Source: Lachnospiraceae bacterium
GTDB lineage: Bacteria; Bacillota; Clostridia; Lachnospirales; Lachnospiraceae
DNA: 64,000 nt
Direction of reading: 5' to 3'
NCBI GenBank assembly: GCA_017395635.1
Contig: JAFQOE010000047.1
Coordinates: 98,696-162,695 of the forward strand
Below, in pieces: positions 57,809 through 64,000 of the stretch (its first letter is position 1; every line of letters starts with the position of its first letter). The notes below the pieces were generated by a model, which was not told the DNA's origin, searched no databases, and saw only the letters and a list, made by a program, of their open reading frames with translations. The position numbers and the translations under genes are program-made.

Positions 57809-58279
57809 TTATTCAACAGGCACGTCCTTGAATTGTTTTACATAATCCGGATTGCTTGCTTCATACACCACAACCTGTCCACTCTTTGGATAGACCATTC
57901 CAAGTTCCGTTGTCGCAACCTCATAAATCTTTGGTAAATCTACTGAACTCTCCAATCTCTTACTTGTTTCATTATTGGTGTCTTTCATTTCATTTAATGT
58001 ACTCTCCAAAGCAGCAATCTGTCTTCTCTGCTCTGTAATATCCGCTTGGATTGTTAACATATTCACACAAGACACAAACAAGAATACTGTTGCCACCATT
58101 AAACATACTGTATATTTCAAATCAAAGGCTCTTGCACGTCTTGAATTTTTGTTAACTCTCTCATTAACACGACGTTCCTCTCTATGTTCTGGTCTTTCAA
58201 TCCTTTGAGGTGCTGTATTCAATTGTCTTGCGGTATTACCTTCAATGTAATATCGTCTTTGCTCATTTCTTGGATTCAC
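57809..58279 (-). CDS. ftsL: FtsL-like division protein
   Basis: 156 residues: a basic cytoplasmic N-terminus rich in Arg and Asn, one membrane segment (FDLKYTVCLMVATVFLFVSC), then a coiled coil with heptads (ITEQRRQIAALESTLNEM) and a short tail. This is the FtsL/DivIC plan, and the gene lies between rsmH and the FtsI-type PBP, where ftsL is expected. I use the GTG at 58279 behind AGAGGGG. The ATG at 58330 has no ribosome binding site. Sequence identity in this family is always low. Confidence 0.82.
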   Translation of the reverse strand: MNPRNEQRRYYIEGNTARQLNTAPQRIERPEHREERRVNERVNKNSRRARAFDLKYTVCLMVATVFLFVSCVNMLTIQADITEQRRQIAALESTLNEMKDTNNETSKRLESSVDLPKIYEVATTELGMVYPKSGQVVVYEASNPDYVKQFKDVPVE

Positions 58280-58344
58280 TAATTTCATTCCCCTCTTTTT
58301 AAATGCACTTATCTTCTGTATGTAATGCATCTTTTGTCTATTAA

Positions 58345-58364
58345 TAACTGTTTTTCCACAGTTA
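58345..58364. repeat. Short inverted repeat related to the GTAACT/AGTTAC family
   Basis: TAACTGT and ACAGTTA arms with a six-base loop, just upstream of ftsL. Looks like a shortened member of the family. Confidence 0.45.
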
Positions 58365-58399
58365 CTTATATATACTCAATACCAATTATACTCATCCGC

Positions 58400-58423
58400 A
58401 ACTATTCAGTACCTTCATAGTTA
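58400..58423. repeat. Stem-loop repeat, GTAACT/AGTTAC family (copy 4)
   Basis: AACTAT (58400-58405) and ATAGTT (58417-58422) with loop TCAGTACCTTC. The right arm overlaps the rsmH stop codon (58421-58423). Confidence 0.78.
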
Positions 58424-59362
58424 TGCTCGTTCAAATATTCGTAACTTTGCACTCTTACTTCTACGATTTTCAAGAAGTTCTTCCTCTGATGGTAAAACCG
58501 GTTTCCGTGTGACCACTTTCCCCTTGGAAACCTTACCACATACACATTTAGGAAAGTTGGGAGGGCATGTACAAGGATTTTCATTATCTCTAAATATCCT
58601 CTTTACAATCCGATCTTCTAATGAATGGAACGTAATAATGCAAATTCGGCCCCCTGGATTCAAAAGGTCTATCATTTGGTCGATGGATTGCTCAAGAATG
58701 GTCAGTTCCTGATTTAATTCAATCCTGATAGCCTGAAATGTTCTCTTCGAAGGGTGCCCTCCTGCAGACCTAGCTCTAATTGGTATAGCAGCCTTAATAA
58801 TTTCATTGAGTTCAAATGTTGTCTCAATGCTTTTTTCTTGTCTTGCTCGGCAAATATGCTTCGCAATGTTCTTGGCAAACTTTTCTTCGCCATAGTCACG
58901 AATCGTTCTGAAAAGTTCCATTTCAGAATATTCGTTAATTATATCTTTAGCAGTCTTTTCCTGCCTCTGATCCATTCTCATATCTAGAGGTGCATCCTCT
59001 CTGTATGTAAATCCTCTATCTGGTGTATCCAATTGATAGGAGGACACCCCCAAGTCCAAAACGATTCCATCAACGCCACTAACGTTCAAATCTTTAAGAA
59101 CTTGAGGGGTTTTCTGATAATTACTTCTTATAATGTCAATCTTAACTTTATCTTGATATGGTAATAGACGGATGCCTGCTGCCTGAATGGCAGCTGCATC
59201 TTGGTCTATTCCTATGAACCTAGCTTTATCGGACAAACGCTCGCAGACATAAAATGCATGTCCACCACCACCTAATGTGCCATCCACATAAGTGCCGTCT
59301 TCTCTTATATTCAGTCCTTCAATAGTCTCGTTAAGCAAAACCGACTTATGTGAAAATCCCAC
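58421..59362 (-). CDS. rsmH: 16S rRNA (cytosine(1402)-N(4))-methyltransferase
   Basis: A 313-residue SAM-dependent methyltransferase that modifies C1402 of 16S rRNA. SAM-binding GTLGGGGHA near residue 30, [16 protein letters not shown] and [18 protein letters not shown] are diagnostic. GTG start behind GGAGGAT. It follows mraZ as in most bacteria. Confidence 0.97.
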   Translation of the reverse strand: MGFSHKSVLLNETIEGLNIREDGTYVDGTLGGGGHAFYVCERLSDKARFIGIDQDAAAIQAAGIRLLPYQDKVKIDIIRSNYQKTPQVLKDLNVSGVDGIVLDLGVSSYQLDTPDRGFTYREDAPLDMRMDQRQEKTAKDIINEYSEMELFRTIRDYGEEKFAKNIAKHICRARQEKSIETTFELNEIIKAAIPIRARSAGGHPSKRTFQAIRIELNQELTILEQSIDQMIDLLNPGGRICIITFHSLEDRIVKRIFRDNENPCTCPPNFPKCVCGKVSKGKVVTRKPVLPSEEELLENRRSKSAKLRIFERA

Positions 59363-59402
59363 GTTTATCCTCCTTCTATACTTTTGTGATTCTTATGAAT
59401 CA

Positions 59403-59849
59403 TCAAATCATAATTCCTAAATCTTCGATTCCCTGTGCTAACTCATTAAAATCGATATCATCAATATTGTTCTTCTCTTCCCACTTTTCTTTGCTCCAGA
59501 TTTCTGCACGTTCACCAACACCCACAATCGTAACGTCTTTGGTAATACCTGCAAACTCTCTAAGTGTCGCCGGAAGCAATATTCTTCCTTGATTATCCAC
59601 TTCGCAATCTGTCGCACCAGCCTGAAAGAATCTTTTGAATTTTCTTGAATTCTCATTGGTCATCGGAAGCTGTCTCAATTTGCCTTCAAAAATATCCCAT
59701 TCATCATTCGGATATGCAAACAAACAACCATCCATACCTCTTGTTACAACGAAAGATAAACCTAACTGCTCTCTTAACTTTGAAGGTACGATCATTCTGC
59801 CCTTAGCATCTACAGAGTGATTGTATTCACCTTTTAATCCTTTGGACAC
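59403..59849 (-). CDS. mraZ: Transcriptional regulator MraZ
   Basis: A 148-residue protein of two AbrB-like swapped-hairpin domains. The first is GEYNHSVDAKGRMIVPSKLR, the second CEVDNQGRILLPATLR; both keep the DxxGR core that contacts DNA. MraZ forms rings and represses its own operon in E. coli and Mycoplasma. Start chosen is GTG at 59849; GTG at 59858 is also possible. The region just upstream carries five regularly spaced boxes that fit as its operator. Confidence 0.95.
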   Translation of the reverse strand: MSKGLKGEYNHSVDAKGRMIVPSKLREQLGLSFVVTRGMDGCLFAYPNDEWDIFEGKLRQLPMTNENSRKFKRFFQAGATDCEVDNQGRILLPATLREFAGITKDVTIVGVGERAEIWSKEKWEEKNNIDDIDFNELAQGIEDLGIMI

Positions 59850-59912
59850 GATCCTCACCTTCCCTTCATCTACTCGTTGTAATAGTCACTTGTGATTTTG
59901 ATGGCAAATCCA

Positions 59913-59957
59913 CCACTATCTACCACCAGTTACCACAATCCACCACTTACATCCACT
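59913..59957 (-). promoter_or_regulatory. MraZ operator: five GTGG boxes at 10-bp spacing
   Basis: On the minus strand the pentamers AGTGG, AGTGG, TGTGG, GGTGG and AGTGG begin at 59957, 59947, 59937, 59927 and 59917, exactly one helical turn apart. E. coli MraZ binds TGGG-type repeats with the same period. The array starts directly after the -10 box, so bound MraZ would cover the transcription start. Confidence 0.85.
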
Positions 59958-59986
59958 ATTGTACCCCATAAGATTACATAATGCAA
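59958..59986 (-). promoter_or_regulatory. mraZ/dcw promoter
   Basis: -35 TTGCAT (59981-59986), a 17-bp spacer and -10 TACAAT (59958-59963) on the minus strand. Start of transcription is expected inside the first MraZ box. Confidence 0.8.
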
Positions 59987-60171
59987 TAAAAGATTCCCCC
60001 TCATCCTGTTGTAAATTTAGCTAAATTTCTTTTTTATTTTTTGTACATTTTACACAGTTTTTTATTAGTTTTTCCAAGTCGTCACACACCAAAACACAAT
60101 ATCTTGTATTTCCACATCCTATTTTTTCATATCTTGTGTCTTTGTTTTTTTCTATTTATGAGTAAAAAAAA

Positions 60172-60231
60172 TGGTGGTGGAAAGTGGTAGGGATTTCCCA
60201 CTTTTTTGAAAATCTCCCACTTTCGCTCCAC
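60172..60231. repeat. Second cluster of GTGG motifs in both orientations
   Basis: GTGG begins at 60174, 60177 and 60184 on the plus strand, and CCAC begins at 60198, 60217 and 60228. AAAGTGG and CCCACTTT form a hairpin around 60181-60205. Spacing is less regular than in the operator. Possible auxiliary MraZ site. Confidence 0.4.
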
Positions 60232-60242
60232 TTTGCAACAAA

Positions 60243-60285
60243 ACAAAAGAAGAGATTATCCATTCCCGATAACCTCTTCTTGTAT
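60243..60285 (-). terminator. lgt terminator
   Basis: On the minus strand AAGAAGAGGTTATC pairs with GATAATCTCTTCTT (arms 60268-60281 and 60247-60260), followed by TTGTTTTGTT. Confidence 0.85.
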
Positions 60286-60306
60286 TTTACCTTATTAAAA
60301 TGTATC

Positions 60307-60333
60307 GTAACTATTCAGTACCTTCATAGTTAC
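60307..60333. repeat. Stem-loop repeat, GTAACT/AGTTAC family (copy 5)
   Basis: Perfect arms GTAACTAT (60307-60314) and ATAGTTAC (60326-60333) with loop TCAGTACCTTC, identical in the loop to the copy at 58400. It lies 2 bp after the lgt stop. Confidence 0.8.
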
Positions 60334-60335
60334 TC

Positions 60336-61259
60336 TTATTCTTCATGTATACTATCTACTTTGCTCAATTGCATTCGCTTATATACAATATAGATTGATG
60401 CACCAATCACACACAGAGCCGCTAACAACTGAGATGTCTTGAAATTCATGCCAAATAGCATCAAAGAATCGGTCCTTAGACCTTCAATCCATACACGTCC
60501 TAATCCGTATCCCCAAATGTACATAGCAACCATCTCGCCATCGAATTTCTTATATCTTCTGTACAAGAAAATCACTAATAAAACACCAAGATTCCAAAGT
60601 GACTCATAAAGGAACGTCGGATGTACCTGAATAAATTCTTTTCCTTCCACCACAAGCACATTATCTATCATTTCCTGAGTAATAATTCCACTATTAACAG
60701 TGCTTAACAGATAGTTCTTGCTGCCAAACCACTCTACCGGAATCGCCATGGCAAACAAAGAATCGGTATATCCACCAAAAGCTTCTCTATTAAAGAAATT
60801 TCCCCAACGACCTAGCATCTGGCCAACCAAAAGTCCCATACACATAGTATCTAACATCAACATTGTATTGACTTTACGTCTCTTTGCAAATATCAATAAA
60901 GTAATAGCACCTGCTATAATACCACCATATATCGCAAGACCACCACCACGAATATTCAACATTCCCAAAATGGTATCTCCTAGCGACTGTCCTTCTTTCA
61001 CATATTCGTCTAAACTGAACAATACATAATAGATTCTAGCTCCTAATATCGCTGGTACTACAACCCAAAGCATAAAATCCAAATACATTTCCGGATCTTG
61101 TCCAGTTCTCTTAGCTTCTTTCGAAATCAATACATATGCAAGCACAAAACCTAACGCAATGATTATTCCATATAAACGTAGCTCAAAATTTCCAATCCGG
61201 AAGCCGTCTATTACTTTTTCCAGTTCAATTCCTAAATTAGGAAATCGTATTTCATACAT
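60336..61259 (-). CDS. lgt: Prolipoprotein diacylglyceryl transferase
   Basis: A 307-residue membrane enzyme that attaches diacylglycerol to the lipobox cysteine of prolipoproteins. Seven hydrophobic segments are visible, with the Lgt signature GRWGNFFNREAFGG (about 150-163) and RGGGLAIYGG before it. AAGGAGG before ATG. Several lipoproteins in this window (comEA, gerM, solute-binding protein) would be its substrates. Confidence 0.96.
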   Translation of the reverse strand: MYEIRFPNLGIELEKVIDGFRIGNFELRLYGIIIALGFVLAYVLISKEAKRTGQDPEMYLDFMLWVVVPAILGARIYYVLFSLDEYVKEGQSLGDTILGMLNIRGGGLAIYGGIIAGAITLLIFAKRRKVNTMLMLDTMCMGLLVGQMLGRWGNFFNREAFGGYTDSLFAMAIPVEWFGSKNYLLSTVNSGIITQEMIDNVLVVEGKEFIQVHPTFLYESLWNLGVLLVIFLYRRYKKFDGEMVAMYIWGYGLGRVWIEGLRTDSLMLFGMNFKTSQLLAALCVIGASIYIVYKRMQLSKVDSIHEE

Positions 61260-61280
61260 ACGGAACTCCTCCTTTAATGA

Positions 61281-62378
61281 TTATACATTAAACTTAAACA
61301 ATACAACGTCTCCATCCTGTACTACATATTCCTTACCTTCAGAACGCACAAGACCCTTCTCCTTTGCAGCTACCATGGAACCATTCTCCACTAAATCCTT
61401 ATAATTCACAACTTCTGCACGGATAAATCCGCGTTCAAAATCAGTATGAATCTTACCTGCTGCCTGAGGAGCCTTTGTACCTCTCTTAATTGTCCAAGCT
61501 CTGGTCTCATCCTCTCCTGATGTAAGATATGAAATCAAACCAAGCAAGGAATAACTTGCACGAATCAGCTTATCCAAACCAGATTCCGAAAGTCCTAAAT
61601 CTTCTAAGAACATCTTTTTCTCATCATCATCTAATTCCGAAATTTCCTGTTCAATCTGGGCACATACAGCAAACACCTCAGAACCATACTCCTTCGCATA
61701 ATCCTTTACCATCTTTACATATTCATTATCTGCTGCATCATCCGCCAATTCATCTTCTGCCACATTTGCAGCAAAGATAACCGGTTTTCTTGTAAGCAAG
61801 TTATAATCCGCAATCCAAGCTTCCTCATCTTCGCCATCTACTTCAAAAGTAATTGCAAGCTTACCACTTTCCAAATGATCTTTGATACGCTTCATGAACT
61901 CCACTTCTTTGGCAATATCTTTGTTATTGTTTGCCGCACGAGAATTCTTTGCAATTCTTCTATCCAAAATTTCAATATCAGAGAAAATAAGCTCAAAATT
62001 AATAGTTTCAATATCACGAAGAGGATTAATACTTCCATCTACATGTACAACATTGGTATCCTCAAAGCAACGCACTACATGTACGATTGCATCAACTTCT
62101 CTAATATTAGACAAGAACTGGTTACCAAGACCTTCTCCCTTAGACGCACCCTTTACCAAACCTGCAATATCTACAAATTCAATCACAGCTGGCACTGTCT
62201 TCTTTGAGTTATACATCTTTGTCAATACATCCAATCTCTCATCCGGCACCGGAACCACGCCCACATTTGGGTCGATTGTACAGAACGGATAGTTTGCAGA
62301 TTCTGCTCCTGCCTTTGTAAGTGAATTAAATAATGTGCTTTTTCCTACGTTTGGAAGTCCAACGATACCTAGTTTCAT
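61281..62378 (-). CDS. ychF: Ribosome-binding ATPase YchF
   Basis: A 365-residue OBG-family ATPase. The P-loop GLPNVGKST is at 6-14, DIAGLVKGASKGEGLGN marks G3, and the G4 position (FAANVAED) departs from NKxD, which explains ATP preference. The C-terminal TGS domain ends GDVVLFKFNV. AAAGGAG before ATG. Confidence 0.97.
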   Translation of the reverse strand: MKLGIVGLPNVGKSTLFNSLTKAGAESANYPFCTIDPNVGVVPVPDERLDVLTKMYNSKKTVPAVIEFVDIAGLVKGASKGEGLGNQFLSNIREVDAIVHVVRCFEDTNVVHVDGSINPLRDIETINFELIFSDIEILDRRIAKNSRAANNNKDIAKEVEFMKRIKDHLESGKLAITFEVDGEDEEAWIADYNLLTRKPVIFAANVAEDELADDAADNEYVKMVKDYAKEYGSEVFAVCAQIEQEISELDDDEKKMFLEDLGLSESGLDKLIRASYSLLGLISYLTSGEDETRAWTIKRGTKAPQAAGKIHTDFERGFIRAEVVNYKDLVENGSMVAAKEKGLVRSEGKEYVVQDGDVVLFKFNV

Positions 62379-62441
62379 AATATATATTCTCCTTTCGAAA
62401 AACCTTTATTTTACGGGCTTTTCGCGATTCTGCATCTTGGT

Positions 62442-62465
62442 TACGTACCAATTTACGTACCAATT
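62442..62465. repeat. Tandem TACGTACCAATT repeat, possible attachment-site boundary
   Basis: Two exact 12-bp copies (62442-62453 and 62454-62465) lie 20 bp after the integrase stop and about 63 bp before ychF. Short repeats beside an integrase are often its arm or core sites. No matching second copy can be seen inside the window. Confidence 0.45.
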
Positions 62466-62484
62466 TTAGGGTAAAAAAATATAG

Positions 62485-63615
62485 TTAAATCACTTTCAAT
62501 GCATCCGCAACAAGGTCAATTTCTTTATGTTTTTGCTCTTCTGTGGTATGAACATACAAATTCATTGTGATTCCTATATTGGAATGTCCAAGAATGGTTT
62601 GTAAAGTCTTCGGCTTCATTCCAGCCTCAATACATCTGGTAGCGAAAGTATGCCTAAGCACATGCATCGAAAATCTGTCTATACCTGCCTTATCACACAA
62701 CTTAAATAACATTGTGTCATATGTACTATTCTTTACCGGCGTACCTTTCTTACATAGAAATACTATATCTGCCCATTCCATAGGAATAACTTTAAACGTA
62801 CGATTCCTTTGCTTTTGCAATTTCAAAATCTCTACAGCTTCCTCAGTCAATGGAATTGTACGATAACCGGATTTACTCTTCGGCTCTCCAATTCTCCATT
62901 CTCCTGTAGAATGTCTGTACTCCATAGAACGGTTAATAGTTAATAATCGATTCTCCAAATCAGCATCCGACCAACGCAAACCTACCATCTCGCCAGTCCT
63001 CAGACCTGTTTGCAATAAAAAACGATATTGATACTCATAAGTATTCCCTATCGCTACCTTGCAAAATTCCTTCTGTTGCCCCAGCGTTAACGCTTGCTTC
63101 TTCCTCGACTGCTTGCCAATTTCAGACTTTACCATCTTATTACATGGATTCTTTAAAATAACATCATTTTGATATGCATAATCAAGCATATTAAACAACG
63201 CAATTCTCGTCTGATATATGGTTGAAGTCCTATATCCTTCATCCGCCATCCTATTCATAATCGTCTGACAGTGAATCGTATTGACACTTCCCAGCATCTT
63301 GTTTCCAATGATTGGTTCAATATTGCGATGATATCTTTCTGTATAGTTTCGAACCGTATTAGGTCTAACGGTCCTCTTCTTAATACCGATCCAATACTCA
63401 AACCATGCATTTACAGTCATAGCATCCGGAAAATCAATGTTACTATGTTCTTCCTTATACTGCGCATCCGCCAACCATTGCCTAAGTTCTTGTAGTTTCG
63501 GCAATACCTTTTGAACACGCTTTCCATATTTATTTGTATATCTGGCGACATATAACCCATCTTCTCGCTGGCTTATACCTCTACCTAATTCCTTACCACG
63601 AAGGTCTTTTCCCAT
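62485..63615 (-). CDS. Tyrosine recombinase/phage-type integrase
   Basis: A 376-residue site-specific integrase of the Tn916/phage type. Order: N-terminal arm-binding domain (about 1-50, GISQREDGLYVARYTNKYGK), SAM-like core-binding domain (about 65-150), catalytic domain with Arg in TGLRTGEM, HVLRHTFAT, LGHSNI and the nucleophile Tyr in NLYVHTT. The ATG at 63615 has AGGAGGG upstream. All catalytic residues are present, so it looks active. It marks the edge of an integrated element that extends beyond the window. Confidence 0.93.
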   Translation of the reverse strand: MGKDLRGKELGRGISQREDGLYVARYTNKYGKRVQKVLPKLQELRQWLADAQYKEEHSNIDFPDAMTVNAWFEYWIGIKKRTVRPNTVRNYTERYHRNIEPIIGNKMLGSVNTIHCQTIMNRMADEGYRTSTIYQTRIALFNMLDYAYQNDVILKNPCNKMVKSEIGKQSRKKQALTLGQQKEFCKVAIGNTYEYQYRFLLQTGLRTGEMVGLRWSDADLENRLLTINRSMEYRHSTGEWRIGEPKSKSGYRTIPLTEEAVEILKLQKQRNRTFKVIPMEWADIVFLCKKGTPVKNSTYDTMLFKLCDKAGIDRFSMHVLRHTFATRCIEAGMKPKTLQTILGHSNIGITMNLYVHTTEEQKHKEIDLVADALKVI

Positions 63616-63631
63616 GTTGCTGTTCCCTCCT

Positions 63632-63681
63632 AAAAAAAAAGAGCCCAGACAACCGACAATAATTATAGCATGCATGAGCTC
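63632..63681 (-). terminator. Terminator or attenuator before the integrase
   Basis: On the minus strand GAGCTC (63676-63681) can pair with GGGCTC (63641-63646) around a long loop, followed by nine T (63632-63640). A TATAAT box lies in the loop (63662-63667), so a promoter may overlap it. Confidence 0.45.
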
Positions 63682-63693
63682 AAAAGTAAATTC

Positions 63694-64000
63694 CTATATT
63701 TCTATGTTTTCTAATAAATATCTTTCAAATTCTGCCCTTTTTATTAGTTTTTTCTTTCCTACATATAGAACAAATGGACAGTTAGGAATCTTTCTACAGG
63801 CATCATCGATATCCTTTGAGACAAATTGCATATTGGCGATTAAGATTCCATCCGCAAAACCTTCGCTAACCATCTGTACAAGTCGGTCAAAGTGCTTATT
63901 TACATCCAACTGCCCCAACACATTTCTTCGCATTACTTTGACAATCTCAATGTTATTTCCCTTGGCGTAATCGGAAATATAATTCATCTGCCTCTGTTCA
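63694..64000 (-). CDS. Resolvase-like N-terminal-domain protein, 5' end outside the window
   Basis: The frame is open to the window edge (EQRQ precedes the first internal Met at 63987), so the start is probably outside. The visible 101 residues follow the serine-recombinase plan: YISDYAKGNNIEIVKVM, then a helix LVQMVSEGFADGILIANM and a following helix. No C-terminal DNA-binding or zinc domain follows; the protein ends after a short basic tail. It could be a catalytically impaired or accessory resolvase domain of the mobile element. The active-site Ser is not in view. Confidence 0.6.
   Translation of the reverse strand, partial: EQRQMNYISDYAKGNNIEIVKVMRRNVLGQLDVNKHFDRLVQMVSEGFADGILIANMQFVSKDIDDACRKIPNCPFVLYVGKKKLIKRAEFERYLLENIEI

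Larger units (their letters stand above)
59859..60335. other. mraZ operon control region and lgt 3' flank
   Basis: 477 bp without a gene. From right to left: stem-loop copy 5 (60307-60333), the lgt terminator (60243-60285), a cluster of GTGG motifs on both strands (60172-60231), AT-rich DNA with two direct ATATCTTGT copies, a 16-bp palindrome AAATTTAGCTAAATTT (60013-60028), the mraZ promoter (59958-59986) and the MraZ boxes (59913-59957). Confidence 0.8.

Noticed and set aside
62400..62440. A tRNA remnant as integrase target
   Set aside because: No acceptor stem or T-loop sequence could be found between ychF and the integrase.

Overview
The window looks like a chromosome segment of a low-GC, endospore-forming member of the Clostridia, most like the Lachnospiraceae. 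The evidence is the sporulation genes (gpr, spoIIP, spoIIGA, sigE, sigG), a Gram-positive dcw cell-wall cluster without outer-membrane genes, strong AGGAGG-type ribosome binding sites, and frequent TTG and GTG starts. Almost every gene is on the minus strand. The plus-strand genes are rpsT, argG and a 64-residue orphan.

Region by region, in coordinate order: (1) 1-11438 is a surface-polysaccharide operon read leftwards. It has a GT-C membrane glycosyltransferase, CDP-glucose 4,6-dehydratase (rfbG), CDP-4-keto-6-deoxyglucose 3-dehydrase (rfbH), a DRE-TIM aldolase, a ThDP-dependent acyl transferase of the acetolactate synthase/YerE type, an SDR reductase, a GtrB-like transferase, glucose-1-phosphate cytidylyltransferase (rfbF), a GT2 enzyme and a truncated WbsX-like protein. 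Together they suggest a CDP-linked 3,6-dideoxyhexose carrying a carbon branch at C4 (yersiniose-like). The aldolase hints at an unusual branch. (2) 11461-18435 holds hemW, lepA, spoIIP, gpr, rpsT and holA. (3) 18457-24410 is a probable operon comEA - response regulator - histidine kinase - gerM - comEC - holA. (4) 24644-26540 holds a small DMT-type membrane protein and an orphan solute-binding lipoprotein. (5) 26615-39326 is biosynthesis: argCB, argG, argH and argD, with nadABC between them, plus a secreted Ig-like protein with an 18-bp tandem repeat and two small unknown proteins. (6) 39536-43425 holds an MscS channel, glgB and a P-loop kinase. (7) 43560-59849 is the dcw and sporulation cluster, in transcription order mraZ, rsmH, ftsL, two PBPs, mraY, murD, ftsW, murA, ftsQ, ftsZ, spoIIGA, sigE, sigG. 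(8) 60336-62378 holds lgt and ychF. (9) 62442-64000 is the edge of a mobile element, with a tyrosine integrase and a partial resolvase-like protein.

Regulatory DNA is unusually legible. A sigma-A promoter in front of mraZ is followed at once by five GTGG boxes at exact 10-bp spacing, a likely MraZ operator. The spoIIGA promoter has a 0A box where -35 would be. argD has a near-consensus ARG box, with weaker candidates at argG and argC. A short stem-loop repeat with GTAACT/AGTTAC arms recurs between genes, mainly in the dcw region. I found no tRNA, rRNA, CRISPR array, T-box or recognisable riboswitch.
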